Shown: one piece after another, positions 51,708 through 60,689 of the stretch | Layout of the letters: each line of letters starts with the position of its first letter | Position numbering within the stretch: the first letter of the stretch is position 1 | Origin: Bacteroidota bacterium | Lineage (GTDB): Bacteria; Bacteroidota; Bacteroidia; Chitinophagales; Chitinophagaceae | Length of the DNA: 64,000 nucleotides | Direction of reading: 5' to 3' | NCBI GenBank assembly: GCA_023424015.1 | Contig: JAFAEM010000041.1 | Span: 30,181 to 94,180 of the forward strand | Notes under the pieces: generated by a model | Seen by the model: the letters and a program-made list of their open reading frames with translations, nothing else | Database searches by the model: none | Told to the model about the DNA's origin: nothing | Program-made: the position numbers and the translations under genes

Positions 51708-53678
51708 ATGTATAAAGCTGTTATGGTAGCGGCATTAATAATTCCAGTTTTTATAAAAGCACAGGTAAGCCAGTTTGCGCACTACCCTGTTTATAAGGGT
51801 GAAGATCTGGGACTTCGCTATACTCCTCAAAGCTCTGCATTCCGGGTCTGGTCGCCGGTAGCAGAACAGGCGCAACTCTTATTATATAAGGACGGAGCCG
51901 GCGATGAAGCATATCAAACATTTGGGCTGGAAAAAGGCCCGCAGGGTACCTGGGCAAAATCGATACCTGGTGACCTGAAAGGATTATTTTATGCTTTCAG
52001 GGTAATGATAAACAAGAATTGGCTGAAAGCAGTACCCGATCCATATGCTAAGTCGGTTGGGGTGAATGGAAAAAGAGCTATGGTAGTTGATCTGGATGCG
52101 ACCGACCCGGCTGGTTGGAATAACGATCGCGGACCCGAACTCAAGAGTCAGACAGATGCGATCGTATATGAGCTGCATGTGCGCGATGCCAGCATTGCCG
52201 CAAATTCAGGGATACGCAACAAAGGAAAATACCTGGGGCTGACAGAGGAAGGAACGACAAATGAGGCAGGTTTATTAACCGGGCTTGATCATATTAAGGA
52301 ACTGGGAGTTACCCATGTTCATTTATTACCTTTTTATGATTATTTGTCGGTCGATGAGACCAAACTGGAAACAGCCCAATACAATTGGGGATATGAACCG
52401 TTGAATTATGATGTGCCGGAAGGTTCCTATTCCACAAATCCTTATGACGGTATAACCCGGATAAAAGAGTTGAAGCAAATGATCCATGCCTTTCATAAGA
52501 AAGGTCTTGGTGTGGTGATGGATGTGGTATACAACCACACTATGCTCACCGAAGATTCTTATTTCAACCAGCTGGTACCGGGTTATTATTACCGGCAAAC
52601 GGCTGATGGAAAATTTTCTGACGCTACAGCCTGTGGCAACGAAACGGCGAGCGAAAGGCCGATGATGCGTGACTTCATGATCGAATCGCTTAAGTATTGG
52701 GTAAAGGAATATCATATTGACGGATTTCGTTTCGACCTGATGGGTGTACATGATATTGAAACGATGAATTTGATCGCAACTGAGCTTCGAAAGATCAGGC
52801 CTGGTATCTTATTATATGGTGAGGGATGGACGGCCAAAGAATCACCTTTACCGGAAGAGAAGAGAGCGTTGAAAAGGTTTGCGTACAAACTTGACAATAT
52901 AGCAGTCTTCAGTGATGATCTTCGGGATGGCTTAAAAGGAAGTGTATTTGTAAATAGTGAAAAAGGATTCGTGAGTGGCCGGCCAGGTATGGAGGAGAGC
53001 ATCAAATTTGGAGTGGTTGCAGCATGTAAGCATCCGCAGCTGAATTATGATAAAGTAAATTATTCGAAAGAACCCTATGCAAAAGATCCTACCAATACAG
53101 TAACCTATGCAGATTGTCACGACAATCATGTGCTTTGGGATAAGCTGGCGCTCTCGGCATCTGGGGCAGGTGAGACAGAAAGAAAAGAAATGTATAAACT
53201 GGCGTTAGGGATCGTACTGACTTCACAGGGAATATCCTTTCTGCACGCAGGATCTGAATTTTTACGAACTAAGTACGGCAATGAAAATTCTTACAATGCC
53301 GGTGATACCATCAATGCGATCGACTGGTCGCTTAAAACTAAAAACAAGAATGTCTTTGACTATGTCAAAGCCTTGATACAACTTAGAAAAACCCATCCTG
53401 CATTTCGAATGAGAACGGGCAGGGAGGTGGCTGAACATATTCAATTCAGAGATGTGCCGGCCGGCGTGGTCGCTTATACGATCAACGGTAAAGCCGTAGG
53501 TGATCAATGGAAAAGGATCATGGTTATTTACAACAGCCAGCCCCACGAAGTTGAACTTGACCTGCCTGCCGGCCGCTGGCAACACGCGTCTCTACCCGGC
53601 CAGCAGATAAAATTTTCCGCGGGCGCAACTTCCATCAGGGTAACACCAATAAGTTGTGTGATACTTTTCGAAGATTGA
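51708..53678 (+). CDS. pulA: Type I pullulanase
   Basis: A 656-residue GH13 enzyme. A signal peptide (MYKAVMVAALIIPVFIKAQ) leads to a CBM48-like N-terminal domain, then the TIM barrel with YNWGYEPLNYD (the YNWGY signature of type I pullulanase), DVVYNHT, the nucleophile in GFRFDLMG and the acid/base in GEGW. It cleaves alpha-1,6 branches in pullulan, amylopectin or glycogen. No SusC/SusD or other starch-locus genes are nearby, so it is an isolated secreted enzyme. Confidence 0.92.
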   Translation: MYKAVMVAALIIPVFIKAQVSQFAHYPVYKGEDLGLRYTPQSSAFRVWSPVAEQAQLLLYKDGAGDEAYQTFGLEKGPQGTWAKSIPGDLKGLFYAFRVMINKNWLKAVPDPYAKSVGVNGKRAMVVDLDATDPAGWNNDRGPELKSQTDAIVYELHVRDASIAANSGIRNKGKYLGLTEEGTTNEAGLLTGLDHIKELGVTHVHLLPFYDYLSVDETKLETAQYNWGYEPLNYDVPEGSYSTNPYDGITRIKELKQMIHAFHKKGLGVVMDVVYNHTMLTEDSYFNQLVPGYYYRQTADGKFSDATACGNETASERPMMRDFMIESLKYWVKEYHIDGFRFDLMGVHDIETMNLIATELRKIRPGILLYGEGWTAKESPLPEEKRALKRFAYKLDNIAVFSDDLRDGLKGSVFVNSEKGFVSGRPGMEESIKFGVVAACKHPQLNYDKVNYSKEPYAKDPTNTVTYADCHDNHVLWDKLALSASGAGETERKEMYKLALGIVLTSQGISFLHAGSEFLRTKYGNENSYNAGDTINAIDWSLKTKNKNVFDYVKALIQLRKTHPAFRMRTGREVAEHIQFRDVPAGVVAYTINGKAVGDQWKRIMVIYNSQPHEVELDLPAGRWQHASLPGQQIKFSAGATSIRVTPISCVILFED

Positions 53679-53785
53679 GACCATGTTAATTTCTCCGTGA
53701 CTTTGTGTTTTCTCTTTGCACTCCTTGTCAACTCCCGCACAAAGGGAATACAAACCGGAATTACAATCCTCCTCAGCAATCATGT

Positions 53786-54163
53786 TTATTTTACCGAAGT
53801 AATCCACCATGTATTACCAAAAGGGTCCGTTACCCCGCAGGCGCGACCATATTCCTTATCGGATGGCTCCTGTCCGGGAACCGTCACGGCACCGGCGGAT
53901 AAAGCTTTTTGATAAGTGGAATCCGCATCAGCTACATAAATAAACATTCCCGCATTCATCGGCATAAATTCTCCACCGGCCTCGGCAAACATTATCACGG
54001 CGGTTTCAATTCTCAGCTCACCGTGCATTACGGAGCCATCTTCGGCGGGTACTACCATTTGTTCTCTTGCATCGAATACGGCTGACATGAATTTTCGAAA
54101 CCCGTTACTGTCTTTTAAGATCAGGTAAGGCATTAGTTGGTTATAGGTTGAAGGAACTTTCAT
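53786..54163 (-). CDS. VOC-family (glyoxalase/PhnB-like) protein
   Basis: A 125-residue protein of one VOC module pair. It shows YNQLMPYLILKDSNGFRKF and DPFGNTWWI, the first and last strands with the typical metal-binding or substrate residues. PhnB-like members of this family bind small molecules, often of unknown identity. I chose the ATG at 54163; the frame also opens with TTG at 54199, which would overlap the preceding gene. Confidence 0.8.
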   Translation of the reverse strand: MKVPSTYNQLMPYLILKDSNGFRKFMSAVFDAREQMVVPAEDGSVMHGELRIETAVIMFAEAGGEFMPMNAGMFIYVADADSTYQKALSAGAVTVPGQEPSDKEYGRACGVTDPFGNTWWITSVK

Positions 54164-54173
54164 ATTGGGGTTA

Positions 54174-54632
54174 TTAACGTTTATAAAATCTATAAGCAAT
54201 AAAAGAAAGAGGTAATCCGATCGCCACGATCAATATTGAGACAGCTATACCCGCCTGCAAGGGATCGAACGGCCCGGTGACAGCCCTGCTTAACGGAACG
54301 ACCACCTTTGTCATAACAACCCAAATAATAATGCCATAAATAATGCCGGTAATAACACGGTTGAAAGCGAATAACTTCAATCTTGGGTAAATGATAAAAA
54401 AAAGGATGGTCCAGCAAAAGGCTACCAGGTAATGAAATAGCAAGCCGTATATAGCCATGTCAGGCTCCGACTCGTAAGCATCACTGCCAAAAACGGCACT
54501 GGCAATATATTTCAGAACATTTAACGGGTCTTTCCCTGTTTTAATATAATAATGTGTCAGCGCTGACAGTATGTCCAGGCTGCCTACCAACAGGCCCGAC
54601 CAGGCAATCGTTTTCCAAAAAATTTTCTTCAA
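54174..54632 (-). CDS. Small membrane protein (YagU/DUF1440-like)
   Basis: A 152-residue protein with about four hydrophobic segments (for example FHYLVAFCWTILFFIIYP and AVSILIVAIGLPLSFIAY). The pattern resembles YagU/DUF1440 membrane proteins, but the match is loose. It starts with TTG at 54632 (no in-frame ATG upstream) and is followed on the same strand by the VOC gene. Confidence 0.62.
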   Translation of the reverse strand: MKKIFWKTIAWSGLLVGSLDILSALTHYYIKTGKDPLNVLKYIASAVFGSDAYESEPDMAIYGLLFHYLVAFCWTILFFIIYPRLKLFAFNRVITGIIYGIIIWVVMTKVVVPLSRAVTGPFDPLQAGIAVSILIVAIGLPLSFIAYRFYKR

Positions 54633-54775
54633 GACCGATAAAATATGCGATTCAAATTAGTTGAAATTTTGAAAGGATGATAACGGCATTGCAGGTGAGC
54701 AGTTGATTTTGACTGGTAAAGCGCATGAAATGCAAACTATAAGATAAATAATACAGGTTTCTCAGTATAAAAAGC

Positions 54776-54783
54776 TATCTTTG
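54776..54783 (+). promoter_or_regulatory. -7 element TATCTTTG of the helicase gene
   Basis: An exact TAnnTTTG match followed by CACTCTT, about 150 bp upstream of the helicase start. No good partner TTTG element was found, but the leader length fits helicases. Confidence 0.5.
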
Positions 54784-54865
54784 CACTCTTATATGTTATT
54801 TCTCACCTGTTTTGTTTTGATCTGAAGTTCTCGGATCGTTCTCTCAAATATTGTGATGGCTTAAC

Positions 54866-54930
54866 GTAAGGCGGGTAAAGTATCTACAGAAGTTGATAGC
54901 CTTACCATATTTTTTAATCTAATTTTTTTT
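54866..54930 (+). terminator. Leader hairpin with U tracts before the helicase start
   Basis: GTAAGGC (54866-54872) pairs with GCCTTAC (54899-54905), with an inner TATC (54881-54884)/GATA (54895-54898) helix and an 8-nt bulge. T runs follow at 54910-54915 and 54923-54930. It ends just before the TTG start, so it can be read as an attenuator. Confidence 0.55.
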
Positions 54931-54933
54931 CAA

Positions 54934-56205
54934 TTGTCGTTTAACAATTTGCAGCTCATTGAGCCTGTGCTCAAAGCATTATCTAGAGAAGGCTATACAA
55001 AGCCTACGCCTATCCAGGCACAATCCATCCCCGTCGTATTACAACAAAAAGATCTGCTTGGTTGCGCGCAGACCGGTACCGGTAAGACAGCAGCATTTGC
55101 AATCCCGCTTTTACAATTAATGTCGCAGCAACGGAAGCATGATACCCATGGTCGTCGTAATATAAAAGCCCTTGTATTAACACCCACCAGGGAGTTGGCT
55201 ATACAGATCGAGGAAAGTTTCAAATCCTATGGCCGATACCTTGATCTTAAGCATCTGGTAATTTTTGGCGGCGTATCACAAGTGCCACAGGTAAATGCGC
55301 TTCGCCGCGGAGTGGATATATTAGTTGCCACACCAGGCCGTCTGCTCGACCTGATGAACCAGGGGCAGATATCGTTGAGTGACATACGTTACTTTGTTTT
55401 GGACGAAGCAGACCGGATGCTGGATATGGGATTTGTACATGACGTAAAAAAGATCATTGCAAAACTACCTGCAAAAAGACAGACCCTGTTTTTCTCTGCT
55501 ACCATGCCACCGGAAATTCAGCGACTCGCCGATGTGCTATTGACCGACCCGGTAAAGGTAGAAGTAACACCCGTGTCATCTACAGCCGATACCATTCAGC
55601 AGGAATTATATTTTGTAGAAAAGCAAAATAAAAAATCCCTTCTTGTTCACCTGTTGCAGAACCAGGACATCCGTACCGTTCTCGTATTCAGCCGCACTAA
55701 ACACGGCGCGGATAAGATCGCGAGGGGACTTAATGCAGAAGGGATCAGGTCGGAAGCGATTCATGGAAATAAATCGCAAAACGCCAGGCAGCAGGCGTTG
55801 TCAAATTTTAAGTCCAGGAGAACAAGGGTATTGGTAGCAACCGATATTGCGGCCCGTGGCATTGATATCGACGAACTGACCCATGTTATTAACCACGATC
55901 TGCCTGATACTCCCGAAACCTATGTGCACCGTATTGGTCGTACAGGCAGGGCGGGTGCAAGTGGTATTGCCATCTCATTTTGTGATGCAGATGAAAGGGA
56001 AGAGTTGCGCGATATCCAGAAGCTAATTAATAAAAGCCTCCCTATAGTTTCGGATCATCCTTTTGCAGTGACGCATACCAGCCCGGTGGTGAAAAGACCT
56101 TTGGTACAGCGTTCAAGACCGCAAGGCAGAAGACCACACCATCATGGCTCGGGACCTGCACAAAGACAAAGGAATAGCCGTCCGTCTTTTTCGGGGCGTT
56201 CTTAA
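54934..56205 (+). CDS. DEAD-box RNA helicase (RhlE-like), TTG start
   Basis: A 423-residue helicase. Motifs in order: Q-motif PTPIQAQSIP, motif I AQTGTGKTAA, Ia PTRELA, II DEAD, III SAT and VI HRIGRTGRAG. The basic C-terminal tail (RPQGRRPHHHGSG) fits an RNA-binding region of RhlE-type proteins. The start is TTG at 54934: it gives MSFNNLQLIEP, the conserved RhlE N-terminus, and no in-frame ATG lies upstream. The long leader and hairpin suggest regulation of its own expression. Confidence 0.9.
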   Translation: MSFNNLQLIEPVLKALSREGYTKPTPIQAQSIPVVLQQKDLLGCAQTGTGKTAAFAIPLLQLMSQQRKHDTHGRRNIKALVLTPTRELAIQIEESFKSYGRYLDLKHLVIFGGVSQVPQVNALRRGVDILVATPGRLLDLMNQGQISLSDIRYFVLDEADRMLDMGFVHDVKKIIAKLPAKRQTLFFSATMPPEIQRLADVLLTDPVKVEVTPVSSTADTIQQELYFVEKQNKKSLLVHLLQNQDIRTVLVFSRTKHGADKIARGLNAEGIRSEAIHGNKSQNARQQALSNFKSRRTRVLVATDIAARGIDIDELTHVINHDLPDTPETYVHRIGRTGRAGASGIAISFCDADEREELRDIQKLINKSLPIVSDHPFAVTHTSPVVKRPLVQRSRPQGRRPHHHGSGPAQRQRNSRPSFSGRS

Positions 56206-56285
56206 ACCCTGATGAGGCAACATTAACAGATATGTTGAAGTCCCGGTTATCCACGCTTCAGTGGTAACCGGGACATTCATAATAG

Positions 56286-57680
56286 TCAGGAGAGAGCTTC
56301 CACTTCAGCTTTCAACGGTTTAATATTTTGATTCACCCTGAATAAATTTTCAGGATCGTATTTCGTTTTTATTTCAGCAAGTCGTTTATAGTTATCTCCA
56401 TATGTAGCCTTGATCCGGTCTTCACCTTCTTCCATCATAAAATTGATATAGGCACCGCCGGCTGAATAGGGATGATGAGCATTCCAGTAATCCCTGGCCC
56501 AGTTGGTGATCTGATTTTTATTGGCTGGGTTCGGGTCTACACCGACGATGACAAGCGCATAGTTGGCATCACGGTAATTCCAGGCCGTTTCGGTTTTCCC
56601 AGGTTTCGAAGCGGCGCCATTAACCGGATAAAGATGCATAGAGCTTAATGGGGTAGGTAATTCACTTCCATATTTTACATGTATATCTATAGCTTCCGGC
56701 GACAGGTCTTTTATAAAATCCGCTTTCCAGTACCAGAGCAAACCGGGCGGGTAAAGCCCGTCAAAAAGCGTTTGCAGGGCAGGCACGGAGATGGGTCCCA
56801 CAAAATCCAACGCAGGTGTTTTAAAAGCACGTATAGGCTTAAATACATCCCCGGCTTTATCCAGGTCACCACTGTAGCACCAAACAATGCCGCACATTTT
56901 TTTCAGGTGCAGGTCTTCTGGGAAAGGTGCAACAGGTGGAACGGTCAACGTTGCAAAAAAGCCGTATACATTATTTGGCGCTTTACTGATAAAATCATGA
57001 TACCAGGTCATCATTTCTTTTGTGTCATCAATATGCCATAGCATAGGCCCCCCATAAACAGTATGAACCGGACAAAGTTTGAAAACAAATGACACCACGA
57101 CACCAAAATTGCCGCCACCGCCACGCAAGGCCCAGAATAGATCCTGGTTTTCATTTGCGGATGCATTTATCATTTTGCCATTTGCCAGCACAACTTCTGC
57201 CTCCAACAGGTTATCAATGGTAAGACCGTATTGCCTGGTCATATAACCCAAACCGCCACCCAGGGTAAGACCCGAAATACCTGTTGTTCCGAAAATGCCT
57301 GCCGGGACCGTCATACCTACTTCATGTGTTGCAGCATCCATTTCTTTTAAAAGGCAACCGGCCTGCACCCTGACAGACTTGGCCGAAGTATCAATTCTTA
57401 TTTCTTTCATAGATGAAAGGTCAATCACCAGTGCGTTGTCGGCGATGCCCAGTCCTCCTGCATTATGGCCTCCGCCTCTCACTGCAAGTAAGATGTCGTT
57501 TTCCTTCGCAAAGTTTATGCAGCTAACTATGTCGGTGACATCCCGGCAATAAGCAATTGCAGCAGGATACTTATCGATCATACCGTTGTAAACTTTTCGG
57601 CTTTCATTATATGCAGGGTCGGTTGCCAGGACCAGCTTACCATGCAGATTATCTTTTAAAGGATCGAAATTCTTTTTCAT
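56286..57680 (-). CDS. FAD-linked oxidase (PCMH/BBE-type)
   Basis: A 464-residue FAD oxidoreductase. A VAO/PCMH FAD-binding domain has RGGGHNAGGLGIADN, where H72 is the usual covalent FAD attachment point. The cysteine that gives bicovalent attachment in berberine-bridge enzymes is not visible in the GIFGTTGISGLTLGGG region, so FAD is probably linked through His alone. A C-terminal BBE segment ends YDPENLFRVNQNI. The ATG at 57680 was chosen over a 70-residue extension with no signal. It is 10 bp downstream of the cytochrome c gene. Confidence 0.86.
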   Translation of the reverse strand: MKKNFDPLKDNLHGKLVLATDPAYNESRKVYNGMIDKYPAAIAYCRDVTDIVSCINFAKENDILLAVRGGGHNAGGLGIADNALVIDLSSMKEIRIDTSAKSVRVQAGCLLKEMDAATHEVGMTVPAGIFGTTGISGLTLGGGLGYMTRQYGLTIDNLLEAEVVLANGKMINASANENQDLFWALRGGGGNFGVVVSFVFKLCPVHTVYGGPMLWHIDDTKEMMTWYHDFISKAPNNVYGFFATLTVPPVAPFPEDLHLKKMCGIVWCYSGDLDKAGDVFKPIRAFKTPALDFVGPISVPALQTLFDGLYPPGLLWYWKADFIKDLSPEAIDIHVKYGSELPTPLSSMHLYPVNGAASKPGKTETAWNYRDANYALVIVGVDPNPANKNQITNWARDYWNAHHPYSAGGAYINFMMEEGEDRIKATYGDNYKRLAEIKTKYDPENLFRVNQNIKPLKAEVEALS

Positions 57681-57690
57681 AATTTTTTGT

Positions 57691-58695
57691 TTAGTTATGT
57701 TTCTTTTTTCGTTCGGCCGAGATAGGTTCAAATGGGCCATATTTATGTTGTACCTGTGAGAAACTGTCTGCATAGGGACCAAAAGGATGATCGATGGCTT
57801 TTGTGCTGATATCGGGCCAGTCTTTGGGGAAGTCTGTATGTGGCCTGGGCCTGGAGTTAACGAAAGCGGCCACATCCCAACATTCTTCATCGCTCAGCTG
57901 GCTTTGTCCGTGACGGACGCCATAAGGCATATTATTTTTAATAAATCCGGCGAGAAGACTGAGACGATACATGCCTGACCCGGTGTTATAGCTGCCTGGC
58001 CCCCACAGGGGTGGGTAAAACAGGACAGAATCGACGCTGTATCCGCCACCGCCGCTGGCGCCATGACATAACTGGCATTTGGCAATGTAGACCTGTTTAC
58101 CCCTAATGGTGTCAGCAGCTCTCTGCAGGTAGGGAATCCGTTCCAAACTCGCATTAACCGGTTTTGTTTTCGGCGGCACGTCTTTACCAACCCACAATAT
58201 GTATGCAGTAAGTGCTTTCATCTCCAGCATGTTTGTGTCAAGCCTTTTTCCGTCCATGCTTCGGATCATACAATCATTGATACGAAATTGTATCGTTTCT
58301 AACATTCCGCTGCGGTTCCTGAAAAGAGGATAGTTGGCCGCCACTCCCATAAAGTTTGCACTGTAGGGTGCGGCTTTTGTCCCGGCTTCCAGGTGACAGC
58401 TTTGGCAATTCAACTGGTTTGAGATTTGCGCGACCATACCTTTCGGTCCCAGGTATTTCCTGGTATTGATGACCAGTTCCCTTCCATATCGGATGAGTGC
58501 TGCATCTGGTGACTGTTGTATTTCGGCCGTGTCTGGCGGTAATAACAACACAGCATTCATCGTGTCGGTTCTCTGCACTGCTTTGCCAGGTTGCGATTCA
58601 GGATTGCCTTTGAAATAAAGGACAGCCAGTGCCCCGCCCACACCAAGGCTGATTATCGCTATTTTCTTTAATGAGTATATGCGGTGTTGGTACAT
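57691..58695 (-). CDS. Diheme c-type cytochrome, TsdA-like
   Basis: A 334-residue cytochrome with an N-terminal hydrophobic anchor. Two heme sites are CQSCH (C97-C100-H101) and CQLCH (C207-C210-H211). The blocks NDCMIRSMDGK (C142) and VLFYPPLWGPGSYNTGSGMYR resemble TsdA thiosulfate dehydrogenases, in which the cysteine near the first heme can be its axial ligand. A function in thiosulfate or sulfur-compound oxidation is inferred. It lies between the DsrE-like gene (16 bp) and the FAD oxidase (10 bp). Confidence 0.82.
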   Translation of the reverse strand: MYQHRIYSLKKIAIISLGVGGALAVLYFKGNPESQPGKAVQRTDTMNAVLLLPPDTAEIQQSPDAALIRYGRELVINTRKYLGPKGMVAQISNQLNCQSCHLEAGTKAAPYSANFMGVAANYPLFRNRSGMLETIQFRINDCMIRSMDGKRLDTNMLEMKALTAYILWVGKDVPPKTKPVNASLERIPYLQRAADTIRGKQVYIAKCQLCHGASGGGGYSVDSVLFYPPLWGPGSYNTGSGMYRLSLLAGFIKNNMPYGVRHGQSQLSDEECWDVAAFVNSRPRPHTDFPKDWPDISTKAIDHPFGPYADSFSQVQHKYGPFEPISAERKKKHN

Positions 58696-58711
58696 GAGAC
58701 TAAACCGGAAC

Positions 58712-59398
58712 TTATCTCACGAAACAGTAACCGCATCCCTTTTCCTGTGCCCTGCCAACTGCCCAAACCCCGGATGGAACAACATGAATGCCGGGTAAAA
58801 CACCTGCTGCCCATTCTTTTTTTATTTCGGCGGCATTGCCGGAATTTCCGGCGGCAATGGCACTATACACAGTCATGGCTGCATCACAAACAAGGAATTG
58901 TACACCGCTTTCCTGCAATTCATTGATGCCTATCGACACTACACCAAAACCAGGAAATTTGTATGTCCCTGGTGCCGGATTCCAGAAAGGATTTTTAGAT
59001 GGCGTCTGGTTGGTATTTACATCCTTTACATGAAACATTTCGCCGAGCTTGTATTTTTCCCAGAGATCGTTATTCAATGCAAAGGGTATAGCATTGTGCC
59101 TTAATACCACTACTACGCTGCAGTCACCGGGCGGCGTACCCGTGGCTTCATTTGTTAAAAGAAATACTCTTGGCCATGCAAACGGAAATTGCTGGTGGGG
59201 TTCTGTAACATCATAAACAATCCTGTGTTTGCCTTTTATTTTTTTCATCCAAAGCTCCGGGTCGCCTTCGTACCATGCGTCAATGCCTTCGGCAGAGGCG
59301 CTTATAGGTGCAGAAATCCCGGCGGTGCCGATTGCGGCCGCTCCAAGAGTAAGAGATTGCAGAAATTTTCTGCGCGGTTGCACATTTAGTCTGGACAT
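58712..59398 (-). CDS. Tat-exported DsrE-like protein
   Basis: A 228-residue protein with a clear twin-arginine signal (QPRRKFLQSL at residues 7-16, then a hydrophobic stretch and ASA cleavage-like residues near 35). The mature part shows VVVVLRHNAIPFALNN and SGVQFLVCDAAMTVYS, the pattern of DsrE/DsrF-like sulfur-binding folds, and ends with GCGYCFVR. Function is unknown; exported DsrE-like proteins could carry sulfur between periplasmic enzymes. First gene of a probable three-gene operon with the cytochrome and FAD oxidase. Confidence 0.72.
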   Translation of the reverse strand: MSRLNVQPRRKFLQSLTLGAAAIGTAGISAPISASAEGIDAWYEGDPELWMKKIKGKHRIVYDVTEPHQQFPFAWPRVFLLTNEATGTPPGDCSVVVVLRHNAIPFALNNDLWEKYKLGEMFHVKDVNTNQTPSKNPFWNPAPGTYKFPGFGVVSIGINELQESGVQFLVCDAAMTVYSAIAAGNSGNAAEIKKEWAAGVLPGIHVVPSGVWAVGRAQEKGCGYCFVR

Positions 59399-59522
59399 AA
59401 ATAGGAGTTAAATGGTTAATAGATCTGGTTTTCTTTTCCAGGGTTTACTTGGTTCAATTGATCCCATTTCCAGGACACACGAATTCCTTAAGGTTAGTGG
59501 TAAAGCCAGTTAAAGCTACAAT

Positions 59523-59536
59523 GAAGGGTTCCCTTC
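59523..59536. promoter_or_regulatory. Palindrome between regulator and operon
   Basis: GAAGGGTTCCCTTC is a perfect 6+2+6 inverted repeat in the gap between the AraC-type gene and the DsrE-like gene. It could be an operator or a small hairpin in the leader. Confidence 0.4.
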
Positions 59537-59588
59537 GGGCTAACAATTGCTGTTCAAAGAATAGCAAAATTTGTTCAGGTGAGGCGGG

Positions 59589-60689
59589 TTAAACCAGTTT
59601 TGTTAAGAGGGAAGGTTTACAGCCAAATTTTTCAACAAAGCATTTTGTAAAATAGGAGGGACTGTTAAAGCCTGTCTGAAAAGCAATTTCTGTAATATTG
59701 GCTTTTTTTTGTTTTAGTAATACCAGCGCTTTGCTCATACGCAGATCGTTGACGAAATCATTAGGCGAACGGCCGGTCAATGCTTTTACCTTGCGGTATA
59801 GTTGCGGTCTGCTCACACAGATACCGCTACTCAGGTTATCGAGATGAAAATCCTGTTCTGATAAATTCGCTTCCGTAATGCCAAGTAATTTGGTGATGAA
59901 TTCTTCTTCGGATACACTAAGCGGGCGGATATGATTTCCATGATTAAAAAGCTTTTCATCCCTGCAAAGCCTTTTTACCATGGCCGATGTTAGTACCTGG
60001 TTGTCTTGCACGGTTGTACTGAGACGATGAGCCAGTTTGATCGCTTCATTGAAAAAGTCACCGTCTTTCGTAAGGGGCTGTGATACGCTGACACCAATTT
60101 TGAAGACTATAGCCGGTGATTGTTGTTTCATATTTTTCGTCAATGCTTCCTGAATTTGAAGGGCACATTGTACGGCAAGTGTACTCTCGTTCAGAATCCC
60201 GATAAGGCTGTCATCTGCCTCCCATTTCATGATGCGGCCATCAAACGATTTGATTTTCTCAGCGATAATTTCCCTTGCCCAGTGTGGCGTAAGTAGCAGC
60301 GATAAATCTTCGGAGTTTTTTGCGACAGTAACACCATAAACCGACGCGACGAGGATATTCCTGTACCCATTATCCGGTGAGCCGTCGGCATTCAACACGT
60401 GACCATGATCTAATTTAACATCCCGGCCCATCATTTTTTCATACATGCCCGCGGCCACTTCTGATAAGGCACAGGCAACATTTCCATGCGCCAACTGGTG
60501 TACTTTTTCACAGCTGGCCGCATCGGGTCCTTCCATCAGGCAAAACACGGTGCCTTCCGCTTCATTTACCCAAAACTGGTGATATTTTACACCGTATTGA
60601 TCCTGTACTCCGATATCAGCAATGTGTGCGGTTTTGACAGCTTCAATAGATATGTTGTCGAACTTATGAAAATCCATGAACAAAGGCAT
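59589..60689 (-). CDS. AraC-type regulator with DUF4242 and cyclase-like domains
   Basis: A 366-residue three-domain protein. Residues 1-80 resemble the DUF4242 (SCO4226-like, proposed nickel-binding) fold: FMDFHKF, FWVNEAEGTVFCLMEGPDA and VHQLAHG. Residues about 110-245 resemble a class III nucleotidyl cyclase homology domain (GRIMKWEADDSLIGIL, VQCALQIQEAL, KIGVSV), but the metal-binding Asp positions are lost, so it is probably a non-catalytic sensor. Residues 275-366 are an AraC helix-turn-helix (SRPQLYRKVKALTG, ITEIAFQTGFNSPSYFTKCF). It probably controls the operon that begins 190 bp downstream. Confidence 0.8.
   Translation of the reverse strand: MPLFMDFHKFDNISIEAVKTAHIADIGVQDQYGVKYHQFWVNEAEGTVFCLMEGPDAASCEKVHQLAHGNVACALSEVAAGMYEKMMGRDVKLDHGHVLNADGSPDNGYRNILVASVYGVTVAKNSEDLSLLLTPHWAREIIAEKIKSFDGRIMKWEADDSLIGILNESTLAVQCALQIQEALTKNMKQQSPAIVFKIGVSVSQPLTKDGDFFNEAIKLAHRLSTTVQDNQVLTSAMVKRLCRDEKLFNHGNHIRPLSVSEEEFITKLLGITEANLSEQDFHLDNLSSGICVSRPQLYRKVKALTGRSPNDFVNDLRMSKALVLLKQKKANITEIAFQTGFNSPSYFTKCFVEKFGCKPSLLTKLV

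Larger units (their letters stand above)
54633..54933. other. Leader and promoter region of the DEAD-box helicase
   Basis: A 301-bp gap between a minus-strand gene and the helicase. It holds a TATCTTTG element at 54776-54783, a leader of about 140 nt, and a hairpin followed by two T tracts (54866-54930) just before the start codon. No other gene is supported. Confidence 0.6.

Noticed and set aside
57681..57890. N-terminal extension of the FAD oxidase
   Set aside because: It overlaps the end of the cytochrome gene in another frame and lacks a signal peptide; the start at 57680 fits the family.
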